From the NCBI RefSeq assembly GCF_003335585.1, contig NZ_QBFD01000022.1, positions 427,468 through 491,467 on the forward strand: a stretch of 64,000 nucleotides of DNA. The letters run 5' to 3'. Shown here piece by piece: positions 53,249 to 61,386 of the stretch (the stretch's first letter is position 1; each line of letters begins with the position of its first letter). The notes below the pieces were generated by a model that was not told the DNA's origin, ran no database searches, and saw only the letters and a list, made by a program, of their open reading frames with translations. The DNA is from Sulfitobacter sp. DFL-14 (lineage in GTDB: Bacteria; Pseudomonadota; Alphaproteobacteria; Rhodobacterales; Rhodobacteraceae). The position numbers and the translations under genes were made by a program.

Positions 53249-54528
53249 CCACCGCAACCCTCACCCTGCAGGCCGAGCGCCTGATCGCCCGCAAGAAACT
53301 GGTCGCGCTTGCCGCCCCCCTGCTGATCGCGGCCTACCTGATCTATGTCTTCTTCGCCTTCGACGTGCCGGGCCTGCGCGACCGGGTCAGCCTGGACAAC
53401 ATGAACACGCTTTTGCGCGACACTTACAGCTACAAGACCCATGTCACGCAGGACAACCGCAACGGCGAGGTCAGCATCGCCATCGAGGGCGAGCGCAAGG
53501 GGACCTACCCGCAGGGCGACAGCCCGGACTGGGTCAAACTTGGCCCTGCTACATCCGTCGATCTGGGCGACGGCCACCTGATCACGCTGGGCGAAACCGT
53601 GCGCTACGACATTCCCGGCTATGGCACCGTGACGGCACGGCCGGGCCGCAGCGGCGTCAACGCCAAACTGCCACCGGGCGCGGTGCCCGACTGGATCAAC
53701 GCCTCAAGGAACCGTATCGCGATCACCACCGACGCGGGCCGTCTGACCATCACCCGTAACCGGACCGAGGTGTTCCGCTATTTCACCGGCTGGGAGCTGT
53801 TCTTCTTCACCCTGGACAGCCCGTTTCATGACCTCAGCCTGACGCAACTCATCGCAAACGGCGACTACGGCGGGATGTGGTCGGATTTCTGGAACAACAA
53901 GATGTGGCGCCACGCCGATGTCGCCTGGGCGCTGGTCGAAACCGTGCTGATGGCTTTCCTCGGCACCTTCGGTGCCGCCATCATCGCCCTGCCCATGGGC
54001 TTTCTCGCCGCGCGCAACTTCACGCCGCTCGGCGCCGCCCGCTTCGCCGCGCGCCGCATCTTCGACTTCCTGCGCGGGGTCGACGGGCTGATCTGGACCA
54101 TCGTGCTCAGCCGCGCCTTTGGCCCCGGCCCGCTGACCGGGTCGCTGGCGATCATGCTCACCGACACCGGCACCTTCGGCAAGATCTTCTCCGAGGCGCT
54201 GGAGAACGTGGACGACAAGCAGATCGAGGGCCTGACCTCCACAGGCGCCAAGCCACTGCAACGCTACCGCTTTGGCGTGATCCCCCAGATCACCCCGATA
54301 TTGCTGAGCCAGGTGCTCTATTACCTTGAATCCAACACCCGCTCTGCCACCATCATCGGCGCGATCACCGGCGGCGGCATCGGGTTGTTGCTGACACAGG
54401 CGATCATCACGCAGAAGGACTGGGAAGAAGTGACCTATTACATCGTGCTGATCGTCCTGATGGTCATGATCATGGACAGCCTGTCGGGCTGGCTGCGGCG
54501 GCGCCTGATCTCCGGGGACGCGTCCTGA
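53245..54528 (+). CDS. phnE: Phosphonate ABC transporter permease PhnE (second, with extra periplasmic part)
   Basis: The 427-aa protein starts with GTG overlapping the first phnE (GTGA). After one membrane segment near 15-35 it has about 150 polar residues (VSLDNMNTLLRDTYSYKTHV onward), then the PhnE core: LVETVLMAFLGTFGAAIIALPMGFLAARNF near 230, RGVDGLIWTIVLSRAFGPGP near 275, and ATIIGAITGGGIGLLL near 370. The second PhnE of alphaproteobacteria often carries this insert. Confidence 0.93.
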   Translation: MTTATLTLQAERLIARKKLVALAAPLLIAAYLIYVFFAFDVPGLRDRVSLDNMNTLLRDTYSYKTHVTQDNRNGEVSIAIEGERKGTYPQGDSPDWVKLGPATSVDLGDGHLITLGETVRYDIPGYGTVTARPGRSGVNAKLPPGAVPDWINASRNRIAITTDAGRLTITRNRTEVFRYFTGWELFFFTLDSPFHDLSLTQLIANGDYGGMWSDFWNNKMWRHADVAWALVETVLMAFLGTFGAAIIALPMGFLAARNFTPLGAARFAARRIFDFLRGVDGLIWTIVLSRAFGPGPLTGSLAIMLTDTGTFGKIFSEALENVDDKQIEGLTSTGAKPLQRYRFGVIPQITPILLSQVLYYLESNTRSATIIGAITGGGIGLLLTQAIITQKDWEEVTYYIVLIVLMVMIMDSLSGWLRRRLISGDAS

Positions 54529-55145
54529 TGGCACGACTGAAACCCCATGTTCCCTACCTGCACCCCGATTGCGAGATCACCGACAGCACCTTTGGTGCCT
54601 ATGTGGAGATCGGCCACGCCTCGCGCGTGGCGCACAGCCACATCGGGGATTATTCCTACTGCGACCGCTTCGCCGACATCGCCAATGCCGAGATCGGCAA
54701 ATTCTCCAACATTGCCTCCTCAGTGCGCATCGGCGCGACCGATCATCCGATGGAAAAAGCCAGCCTGCACCATTTCCACTACCGCTCTGCCGATTATTTC
54801 GACGATGCGGAGCCGGACCACGCATGGTTCGCCCACCGCCGCAGCCGTCGCGCGCAGATCGGGCATGACACCTGGCTGGGCCACGGCGCGCAGGTCCGCC
54901 CCGAGGTCACCATCGGCCATGGTGCCGTGATCGCAGGCGGCGCCATCGTCACCCGCGACGTGCCACCCTATATGATCGTCGCGGGCATCCCCGCCGTGCC
55001 CCTGCGCGCCCGGTTTTCCGACAGCATCGCCCAGCGCCTGATGGCGCTCGCCTGGTGGGACTGGCCCCATGCCCGCCTGCGCGAGACCTTGCAGGACTTT
55101 CGCACATTGCCCGCCGAGGCGTTTTTGGAGAAATACGAAGGCTGA
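54528..55145 (+). CDS. Phosphonate-operon hexapeptide-repeat acetyltransferase
   Basis: The 205-aa protein is a left-handed beta-helix transferase with hexapeptide repeats (IGHASRVAHSHIGDYSYC, IGHDTWLGHGAQVRPEVTIGHGAVIAGGAIVTRDVPPYMIVAGIPA, about 20-170). It is of the group often linked to phn operons and annotated as a phosphonate-metabolism acetyltransferase. It probably acetylates an aminophosphonate or a pathway intermediate. The start shares one base with the phnE stop (TGATG). Confidence 0.86.
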   Translation: MARLKPHVPYLHPDCEITDSTFGAYVEIGHASRVAHSHIGDYSYCDRFADIANAEIGKFSNIASSVRIGATDHPMEKASLHHFHYRSADYFDDAEPDHAWFAHRRSRRAQIGHDTWLGHGAQVRPEVTIGHGAVIAGGAIVTRDVPPYMIVAGIPAVPLRARFSDSIAQRLMALAWWDWPHARLRETLQDFRTLPAEAFLEKYEG

Positions 55146-55206
55146 AACCAACTGCGCGGGCCGGGGCCCGAAGGCAACTATTGTGATTGCTTTCGCAAAC
55201 CCTCTC

Positions 55207-55860
55207 ATGCAAATTCAGCCGATGTTTGCCCAACTTGTCGCATTGCTGATTATCACGTTTGCAAGGCTGATCACGGCAGTGCGCGGGATCTGGCAGGGTG
55301 TCGCTCCGCGCCCGGAAAAGCGGGTCTATTTTGCCAACCACGCAAGCAATGGCGACTTCGTCCTGATCTGGACCGTGCTGCCCGGCAAGCTGCGCGATAA
55401 AACCCGCCCCGTTGCCGCAGCGGACTACTGGTTGTCCTCCAAGCTGAAGACATTCATTGGCAGATCGGTGTTCAACGCCCTGCTGATTGAACGCAACCCC
55501 GAAGAACGCACCGCCGATCCGGTGTAGCAAATGGCGGATGCGCTGGATGCGGGCGACAGCCTGATCCTCTTTCCCGAGGGCACCCGCAACATGACCCAAT
55601 CGCCCCTGCTGCCCTTCAAGACGGGGCTCTTTCATCTGGCCACCAAAAAGCCCGAGGTCGATCTGGTGCCGGTCTGGATCGAAAACCTGAACCGCGTGAT
55701 GCCAAAGGGAAAGCTGGTGCCGATCCCGCTGATCTGTACCATCACCTTCGGGCAGCCGCTGCGGCTGAAACAGGGCGAAACCAAAGCAGACTTTCTGGAA
55801 CGCGCGCAGGCGGCACTGCTGGCGCTGTCGATAACCGCAAAGGAACAGGTGAATGGCTGA
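55207..55860 (+). pseudogene. 1-acyl-glycerol-3-phosphate acyltransferase with in-frame TAG
   Basis: The frame reads through a PlsC-type acyltransferase of 217 residues. It has a membrane segment at the start, the catalytic NHASNGDF motif near 45, and FPEGTRN near 120. A single in-frame TAG at 55525-55527 (GTG TAG CAA) lies between these motifs; the frame is otherwise intact on both sides, with no shift. Either the gene was recently inactivated by one base change, or the base is a sequencing error, or the two parts are made separately. The end overlaps the cdsA-like gene by 8 nt. Confidence 0.82.
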
Positions 55861-56794
55861 CAGCTTTCTCTTTCTGCTGGGCTGCGTTCTGGCGGTGCTG
55901 CTGGTGGCATCGGCAATCGGGCAATTCCTGAAATTCAAGGCCGGGCCTGATGGCCCTGATCTGACCATCGAAAACCTGAATGCCCGCATCAATGCCTGGT
56001 GGGTCATGGTCGGCCTGACGGCCCTTGCCTTTTCGGCCGGCAACACCGGCGTTGTCATCCTTTTCGCGCTCTGCTCTTTTGCCGCGCTGCGCGAATTCCT
56101 GACGCTGACCAACACCCGTGTCTCGGACCATTGGGCCATTGCCGCCGCCGCCTTCATCGTCCTGCCGATCCAGTTCATTGCGGTGGGCATGAACTGGTAC
56201 GGCTTCTACTCGATCTTCATTCCCGTCTACGCCTTCCTGCTGATGCCGATTGTCTCCATGCTCGGCAGCGAAACCGACAATTTCCTGATCCGCATCGCAG
56301 AGGCGCAATGGGCGCTGATGATCAGCGTCTTCTGCGTGTCGCATGTGCCTGCGCTGCTCAGTCTGAACATCGCGGATTTTGAAGGACGCAACCTGTTCCT
56401 GATCTTCTTCCTGGTGGTCGTGGTTCAGTCCAGCGACGTGTTTCAATATGTCTGGGGCAAGCTGTTGGGAAAACACAAGATCGCGCCAAAGGTGTCACCA
56501 TCCAAGACCTGGGAAGGGCTCATCGGCGGTGTCGTCACCTCCAGCCTGCTCGGGGCATCGCTCTATTGGATCACACCGTTCACAGTGATGCAGGCGGTTG
56601 GCATGTCCATCGTGATCACCCTCATGGGCTTTCTGGGCGGGCTGGTCATGTCCGCCATCAAGCGGGATCGCGGGGTAAAAGACTGGGGCCATCTGATCGC
56701 CGGACACGGCGGTTTCATCGACCGGCTGGATTCGGTCATCTTCTCCGCCCCGATCTTCTTTCACATCGTGCGTTTCTACTGGGATATTCATTGA
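55853..56794 (+). CDS. cdsA: Phosphatidate cytidylyltransferase (CdsA-like)
   Basis: The 313-aa membrane protein has about eight predicted membrane segments and the C-terminal CDS signature SPSKTWEGLIGG near 218 with KRDRGVKDWGHLIAGHGGFIDRLDS near 263-290. It makes CDP-diacylglycerol from phosphatidate and CTP. It follows an acyltransferase and precedes a CDP-alcohol transferase, so the four overlapping genes form a phospholipid-synthesis module. Confidence 0.9.
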   Translation: MADSFLFLLGCVLAVLLVASAIGQFLKFKAGPDGPDLTIENLNARINAWWVMVGLTALAFSAGNTGVVILFALCSFAALREFLTLTNTRVSDHWAIAAAAFIVLPIQFIAVGMNWYGFYSIFIPVYAFLLMPIVSMLGSETDNFLIRIAEAQWALMISVFCVSHVPALLSLNIADFEGRNLFLIFFLVVVVQSSDVFQYVWGKLLGKHKIAPKVSPSKTWEGLIGGVVTSSLLGASLYWITPFTVMQAVGMSIVITLMGFLGGLVMSAIKRDRGVKDWGHLIAGHGGFIDRLDSVIFSAPIFFHIVRFYWDIH

Positions 56795-57192
56795 AAACCG
56801 CCCTGTCAGCAGCGTTGAAAAGCACCTCGCTGCATGTGGCCTTTGCCTTTGTCGCGATGGGGGGCTGGGCCATCTTTGCAAACAGCACCCATCCCATGCC
56901 CAAACCCTTGCTGGCCGGTCTGGTGCAGGGCAGCATCTCGGCGGCACTGACGCTGTTCCTCAAACGAACGGTGGATTGGATGCGCCCCCGGTTTTCCCAT
57001 GGGGCTGGCCATGTCGCACCTGCCCTGATCGCCTCACTGGCCTCTGCCATGCTGCTTGTCACAGCGCATCTGCTGGCCGGCACGCCCGAAGTGGCCAGGA
57101 CAATCGCAGTGCCGCTGCTGGTATCGGCCTCCTATATTTTCACCTACAATTTTCTCAGCCAGCACAGATCGAAAGACACGCCTCATGACTGA
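56791..57192 (+). CDS. Small membrane protein of the phospholipid module
   Basis: The 133-aa protein has four predicted membrane segments (about 10-27, 33-52, 67-88, 98-117) and no recognised motif. I place the start at a TTG (56791) that overlaps the cdsA-like stop as TTGA; no ATG fits the frame. It overlaps the next gene by 8 nt. The consistent overlaps suggest a functional unit. The function is unknown. Confidence 0.7.
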   Translation: MKTALSAALKSTSLHVAFAFVAMGGWAIFANSTHPMPKPLLAGLVQGSISAALTLFLKRTVDWMRPRFSHGAGHVAPALIASLASAMLLVTAHLLAGTPEVARTIAVPLLVSASYIFTYNFLSQHRSKDTPHD

Positions 57193-57829
57193 CCTGAAAA
57201 ACCGCCGCCCCCTGCAAAGCCGCAAGTCAGGCTGGGCCAACAGGATCACAGCCTTTCTGGCCGGGCGCGCAATCACGCCGAACCAGATCTCGCAGGCGAG
57301 CATTGCGGCGGCACTTCTGGCCGGTCTTGCGTTCTGGATGACCGCCTATGCGGACAGCGCCCCCTTGAAGGGGGCCTTGCTGATCCTGGCCGCTCTGGCC
57401 TGCCAATTGCGCCTGCTCTGCAATCTGTTCGACGGAATGGTCGCCATCGAAGCCGGCAAAAGCGCGCCCGACGGGCCGTTCTGGAATGAATTTCCGGACC
57501 GTATCGCAGATATCATCATCTTCATCGGCATCGGCTTTGGCCTTGGCTCCCCCACCCTCGGTTTTGCCGCAGCCACATGTGCCGTCCTGACCGCCTATAC
57601 CCGTGAACTGGGCGCAGGCATCGGACTTGCGCCCGACTTTTCCGGCCCGATGGCCAAGCAGCACCGGATGGCAACTGTCACCCTGGCCGCGGTGCTGGCG
57701 GTCTTTGAGCAGCATTTCCTGCCGCAAGGCACAATTCTGACCGTCGCGCTTTGGGTCGTGATCATCGGCTCCATCGTCACGGTCGGACGGCGCGCCAATC
57801 ATATCCGGGCCAGCCTGCTCCGGGGGTGA
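57185..57829 (+). CDS. CDP-alcohol phosphatidyltransferase-family protein (atypical motif)
   Basis: The 214-aa membrane protein has about five membrane segments. The CDP-alcohol transferase motif, normally DG-x2-AR-x8-G-x3-D-x3-D, reads DGMVAIEAGKSAPDGPFWNE then FPD near 85-107. The Arg is Ile and the third Asp is Asn; the first DG, the Gly and the last Asp are kept. It may belong to a subfamily with this pattern, or have altered activity. It ends the phospholipid module and faces phnF. Confidence 0.82.
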   Translation: MTDLKNRRPLQSRKSGWANRITAFLAGRAITPNQISQASIAAALLAGLAFWMTAYADSAPLKGALLILAALACQLRLLCNLFDGMVAIEAGKSAPDGPFWNEFPDRIADIIIFIGIGFGLGSPTLGFAAATCAVLTAYTRELGAGIGLAPDFSGPMAKQHRMATVTLAAVLAVFEQHFLPQGTILTVALWVVIIGSIVTVGRRANHIRASLLRG

Positions 57830-57835
57830 AATCCC

Positions 57836-58546
57836 CTACCCCCCTTCCAAGGTCAGCGTGATCCTGTCCCCGGCAAACCAGGTGCTGCCGAACTCCACCG
57901 GCGAGCCCTCCGGATCGACATTGACCGAGGTCGAAAGCAGCACCGGCGCGCCCTCGGCGATCTGCAGATGCAATGCCTGTGTGGCTGTGGCCAGCTTGGC
58001 CTTCAGCCGGGTCGAGGCGCGGGTATAATCGTGCACGCCCGAGCGGCGCAGCGCTTCCGTCACGGAATTCGCCTCTTCCAGATACACCGGCAAATCGGGG
58101 AAACGCGCCGCCGGAAAGACGCTGTTGAAAACCGCTACCGGCATGTCATCGGCCAGGGACAGCCCATCGACCACATGCACCTGGGCACCTTCTTCAAGCG
58201 CCAGCAGGCTGCGCTCCGTTTCCGTGGCGCTGCGGGTCTGCATGGTGAGGATCCGCCTGCCCGGAACCCGCCCCGCCGAAGCGAGGTTCTGGTGAAACCG
58301 CACCCGCTTGCCGAGGGGATATTCCGTCGGCACCTGGGTGACAAAGACCCCGGCACCGCGCCGGGCAAAGACCACCCCCTCGTCGGCCAGCGCCGCCAGC
58401 GCATGGCGCACGGTATGCCGGTTCACCCCGAAACGCGCCGCCAGCACGGCTTCGGTCGGCAGCTTGTCCCCGGGGGCGTACTGACCGGCGCTGATTTCAC
58501 CGCTCAGCGTGGTTGCAATGGATCTCCAGATCGGGGTGCGGGCCAT
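57836..58546 (-). CDS. phnF: PhnF: GntR/HutC-family regulator of phosphonate genes
   Basis: The 236-aa protein has an N-terminal GntR winged helix (GDKLPTEAVLAARFGVNRHTVRHALAALADEG, about 27-60) and a C-terminal UTRA effector domain (VHVVDGLSLADDMPVAVFNSVFPAARFP near 125-155). PhnF represses phn genes until a phosphonate or phosphate-starvation signal appears. It is divergent from phnG, with a clear palindrome between. Confidence 0.92.
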   Translation of the reverse strand: MARTPIWRSIATTLSGEISAGQYAPGDKLPTEAVLAARFGVNRHTVRHALAALADEGVVFARRGAGVFVTQVPTEYPLGKRVRFHQNLASAGRVPGRRILTMQTRSATETERSLLALEEGAQVHVVDGLSLADDMPVAVFNSVFPAARFPDLPVYLEEANSVTEALRRSGVHDYTRASTRLKAKLATATQALHLQIAEGAPVLLSTSVNVDPEGSPVEFGSTWFAGDRITLTLEGG

Positions 58547-58601
58547 GTGTCACCAAAGTTTCACAGTTGCGGGGCTTGTGTCAGAACGGCGAATCCGTCA
58601 T

Positions 58602-58635
58602 GATTTGTCTAGTTGTATAGTATAGTAGACAAATC
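58602..58635. promoter_or_regulatory. PhnF operator candidate between phnF and phnG
   Basis: GATTTGTCTA and TAGACAAATC are a perfect 10-bp inverted pair separated by 14 bp containing GTATAGTATAG. The GTCTA and TATA content resembles GntR/HutC-type sites, and the position in front of phnG fits repression of the C-P lyase operon. Confidence 0.65.
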
Positions 58636-58649
58636 CACAAGGTGTCTAG

Positions 58650-59105
58650 ATGACCGTCATTCAAGACCAGAACGCAGGCCGCAAGCAATGGATGAGCCTG
58701 CTGGCCAAATGCGATCCCGCCGAGCTGGATGGCGCCTGGTCCGCCCTGGACCTCAGCCTCGATCACCAGGTGCTGCGCGCGCCCGAGGTTGGCAGCGTCA
58801 TGGTCCGCGGCCGTGCGGGCGCAGTGGGTGCTGCCTTCAACCTGGGCGAAATCACCGTCACCCGCTGCTCGGTCCGCCTGTCCTCCGGTCAGGACGGCCA
58901 CGCCTATGTGCAGGGCCGCGACAAGACCAAGGCCCTGCGCGCCGCGCTGCTCGATGCCGGGATGCAGACCGCCGCCGCCACCAAGATCCGCGAGAAGGTG
59001 CTGACACCGCTCTCGACGGCAGCAACCCGCCGCCAGACCACCCGCGCCGCCAAGGCCGCCGCGACCAAGGTCGATTTCTTTACCATGGCCCGAGGGGAAG
59101 ACTGA
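58650..59105 (+). CDS. phnG: C-P lyase subunit PhnG
   Basis: The 151-aa protein is a core subunit of the C-P lyase complex (PhnGHIJ), which attaches and cleaves alkylphosphonates. It shows the family pattern RKQWMSLLAKCDPAEL near 10, RAGAVGAAFNLGEITVTRCSVRL near 53, and GHAYVQGRDKTKALRAALLDA near 83. The stop shares one base with the phnH start. Confidence 0.93.
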   Translation: MTVIQDQNAGRKQWMSLLAKCDPAELDGAWSALDLSLDHQVLRAPEVGSVMVRGRAGAVGAAFNLGEITVTRCSVRLSSGQDGHAYVQGRDKTKALRAALLDAGMQTAAATKIREKVLTPLSTAATRRQTTRAAKAAATKVDFFTMARGED

Positions 59106-59665
59106 TGCAGACGCAGGCCCTCACAGGCGGCTTTGCCGACGCCCCGATCGAGGCGGCCACCGCCTTTCGCGCGATCATGCAGGTCATGGCCCGACCGGGC
59201 GAGATTGCACCCATCGCAGGCGCCATGCCCCCGGCCCCCCTTTCTGTCGCCGCCGGGACATTGATCCTGACACTCTGCGATCCGGACACGCCGATCTTTC
59301 TGGCACCGGGCCATGACACGGCGCAGATAAGGGACTGGATCACCTTCCACACCGGCGCGCCCTTTACCGGCGCGGCAACTGCCCGCTTTGCCCTGGGCAC
59401 ATGGGACGCGCTGACGCCCTGCGACTTTGCCATCGGCACCCCGGAATACCCCGACCGCTCCGCCACGCTGATTGTGGAGGTGGCACATCTCGCGCAATCC
59501 GGCGCCACCCTGCGTGGCCCCGGCATCAGGGATGCCGCGCAGCTCTCGCTGCCAGAGATCAAGCGGTTTCAGGACAATGCCGCTCTGTTCCCCCTGGGCC
59601 ATGATCATTTCTTCACCATGGGCACGCAGATTGCGGCCCTGCCCCGCAGCACAAAGGTGTCCTGA
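59105..59665 (+). CDS. phnH: C-P lyase subunit PhnH
   Basis: The 186-aa protein shows PhnH features: GGFADAPIEAATAFRAIMQVMARPGEI at the start, LTLCDPDTPIFLA near 58, FHTGAPF near 80, and RGPGIRDAAQLSLPE near 138. It pairs with PhnG in the core complex. It overlaps both neighbours by one base. Confidence 0.93.
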   Translation: MQTQALTGGFADAPIEAATAFRAIMQVMARPGEIAPIAGAMPPAPLSVAAGTLILTLCDPDTPIFLAPGHDTAQIRDWITFHTGAPFTGAATARFALGTWDALTPCDFAIGTPEYPDRSATLIVEVAHLAQSGATLRGPGIRDAAQLSLPEIKRFQDNAALFPLGHDHFFTMGTQIAALPRSTKVS

Positions 59666-60750
59666 TGTATGTCGCAGTAAAAGGCGGCGAGCGCGCCATC
59701 GACAACGCCCATGCCTGGCTCGCCGAAGAACGCCGCGGTGACAGCGAGGTGGCGGAACTCTCCGTCGCCCAGATCCGTGAACAGCTGAAACTGGCGGTGA
59801 ACCGGGTGATGGCCGAAGGGTCCCTTTTCGATCCCGACCTGGCCGCGCTGGCCATCAAACAGGCGCGCGGGGACATGATCGAGGCCATCTTCCTGATCCG
59901 TGCCTATCGTACCACCCTGCCCCGCTTCGGTGCCTCACATCCCATCGCCACCGGCGCAATGCGCTGCGACCGCCGTGTCTCGGCCACGTTCAAGGACGCA
60001 CCGGGGGGCCAGTTGCTGGGCCCGACCTTCGACTACACGCACCGTCTGCTCGACTTCAAACTCGCCGCCGAAGGGGATGTGCCCGCAGCCCCCGAGAAAC
60101 CCGCCGATCCCGCCCGGACACCCCATATCATGGGGTTCCTGGATCGGGAAAATCTGATCCAGACCGAGGAAGCGGGTGCGGAAACACCCCCCGATCTGAC
60201 CCGCGAACCGCTCGAATTGCCCGCAGAACGCCCCTTGCGCCTGCAGTCCCTGACCCGCGGCGACGAGGGCTTCATCCTCGGCATGGCCTATTCGACCCAG
60301 CGCGGCTATGCCCGCAACCACGCCTTCGTGGCGGAACTGCGTATCGGCACCGTCGCCGTGGAAATGGACATTCCCGAGCTGGGATTCGCGATCGAGATCG
60401 GTGAGATCGAAGTGACCGAATGCGAAACCGTAAACCAGTTCAAGGGCTCCAGAACCGAACCGCCGCAGTTTACCCGCGGCTATGGCCTGGTTTTCGGCAT
60501 GTCCGAACGCAAGGCGATCTCCATGGCGCTGGTGGATCGGGCCCTGCGGTGGAAGGAACTCGGAGAAGACAACCTGGGTGCTCCTGCCCAGGACGAGGAA
60601 TTCGTGCTGAGCCATGCGGACAATATCCAGGCCACCGGGTTCCTGGAACACATCAAATTGCCCCACTACGTGGATTTTCAGTCCGAACTTGAACTGATCC
60701 GCAAGTTGCGCCGCGCAGTGTCGGATACAATCAGGGAAGCCGCCGAATGA
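59665..60750 (+). CDS. phnI: C-P lyase subunit PhnI (nucleosidase)
   Basis: The 361-aa protein has MYVAVKGGERAIDNAHAWLAEERRGD at the start, QIREQLKLAVNRVMAEGSLFDPDLAALAIKQARGDMIEAIFLIRAYRTTLPR near 32-85, and ESNE-type C-terminal regions with HADNIQATGFLEHIKLPHYVDFQSELELIRKLR. PhnI displaces adenine from ATP with phosphonate. The operon is interrupted after it by a palindrome and a DUF559 gene. Confidence 0.94.
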   Translation: MYVAVKGGERAIDNAHAWLAEERRGDSEVAELSVAQIREQLKLAVNRVMAEGSLFDPDLAALAIKQARGDMIEAIFLIRAYRTTLPRFGASHPIATGAMRCDRRVSATFKDAPGGQLLGPTFDYTHRLLDFKLAAEGDVPAAPEKPADPARTPHIMGFLDRENLIQTEEAGAETPPDLTREPLELPAERPLRLQSLTRGDEGFILGMAYSTQRGYARNHAFVAELRIGTVAVEMDIPELGFAIEIGEIEVTECETVNQFKGSRTEPPQFTRGYGLVFGMSERKAISMALVDRALRWKELGEDNLGAPAQDEEFVLSHADNIQATGFLEHIKLPHYVDFQSELELIRKLRRAVSDTIREAAE

Positions 60751-60760
60751 CCGTGTTGTG

Positions 60761-60902
60761 CCCCTCACCCCCAACCCCCTCTCCCCTTGGGGAGAGGGGG
60801 CGCCGTACCCCACGCAGCGCAGCGCCCGAAGCTACAGGATGTGCTAACGGCGATAGCGTGGCTCCCCTCTCCCCAAGGGGAGAGGGGCCGGGGGTGAGGG
60901 GG
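60761..60902. repeat. Long inverted repeat inside the phn operon
   Basis: The left arm (60761-60800) starts CCCCTCACCC and contains CTCTCCCCTTGGGGAGAG. The right arm (60863-60902) is its near-perfect complement, ending GGGGGTGAGGGG. Each arm also folds on itself. About 62 bp lie between the arms. Repeats with this CCCCTCACCC/CTCTCCCC wording are common intergenic elements in Proteobacteria and often accompany DUF559 genes. Confidence 0.85.
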
Positions 60903-60981
60903 TCACGGCGCAACAAGAAACTTCGACCAGGTGCTTGTATTGTTAATCCATGGTTCACGAATTCAGTGCCACCTTTCCCGG

Positions 60982-61326
60982 ATGGCCAGATCCAATCCGC
61001 AGATCAGCAAGGCGCGTGCGCAGCGTCGATGGATGACGGCGCCCGAAGACAAATTATGGCAGGCCCTGCGCAATCGGCAGCTGGCCGGTTTGAAATTTCG
61101 CCGCAAGGCGCCCCTGGGACCCTACGTTGTGGATTTCCTGTGTCCTGCGGCGCGGCTGGTGGTGGAAGTCACCGGGCGGGCGCAACATCGTGCCTTGCTT
61201 GTCCAGCGGGACATGGCGCTGCAGGCGCTTGGATATGGGGTGATCCGCCTCGCACGCGAACAGGTCGACAGCGACTTTGCCGGCCTGTTGGCAGAGATCG
61301 CGGCCATTGCGCATCGCAGGCATTGA
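60982..61326 (+). CDS. DUF559 protein, Vsr-like endonuclease fold
   Basis: The 114-aa protein matches the DUF559 pattern: MTAPEDKLWQALRNRQLAGLKFRRKAPLGPYVVDFLCPAARLVVEVTGRAQH (about 17-70), with the PE, the FRRK and the D-x-n-VE residues expected of a PD-(D/E)xK nuclease fold. DUF559 is related to very-short-patch repair nucleases. The ATG at 60982 is chosen; an ATG at 60931 would add 17 residues. It sits with a long palindrome between phnI and phnJ and looks like a passenger. Confidence 0.83.
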   Translation: MARSNPQISKARAQRRWMTAPEDKLWQALRNRQLAGLKFRRKAPLGPYVVDFLCPAARLVVEVTGRAQHRALLVQRDMALQALGYGVIRLAREQVDSDFAGLLAEIAAIAHRRH

Positions 61327-61386
61327 CGCAGGCGCGCCGCCACACATCCCCCTCAGTTTCCCGGTCAGACAGGAGCGGCATTTCGC

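Noticed and set aside
55207..55860. The TAG read as pyrrolysine, or the gene read as two functional genes
   Set aside because: No pyl genes are in the window, and the two halves each lack one of the two essential acyltransferase motifs; a mutation or read error is simpler.
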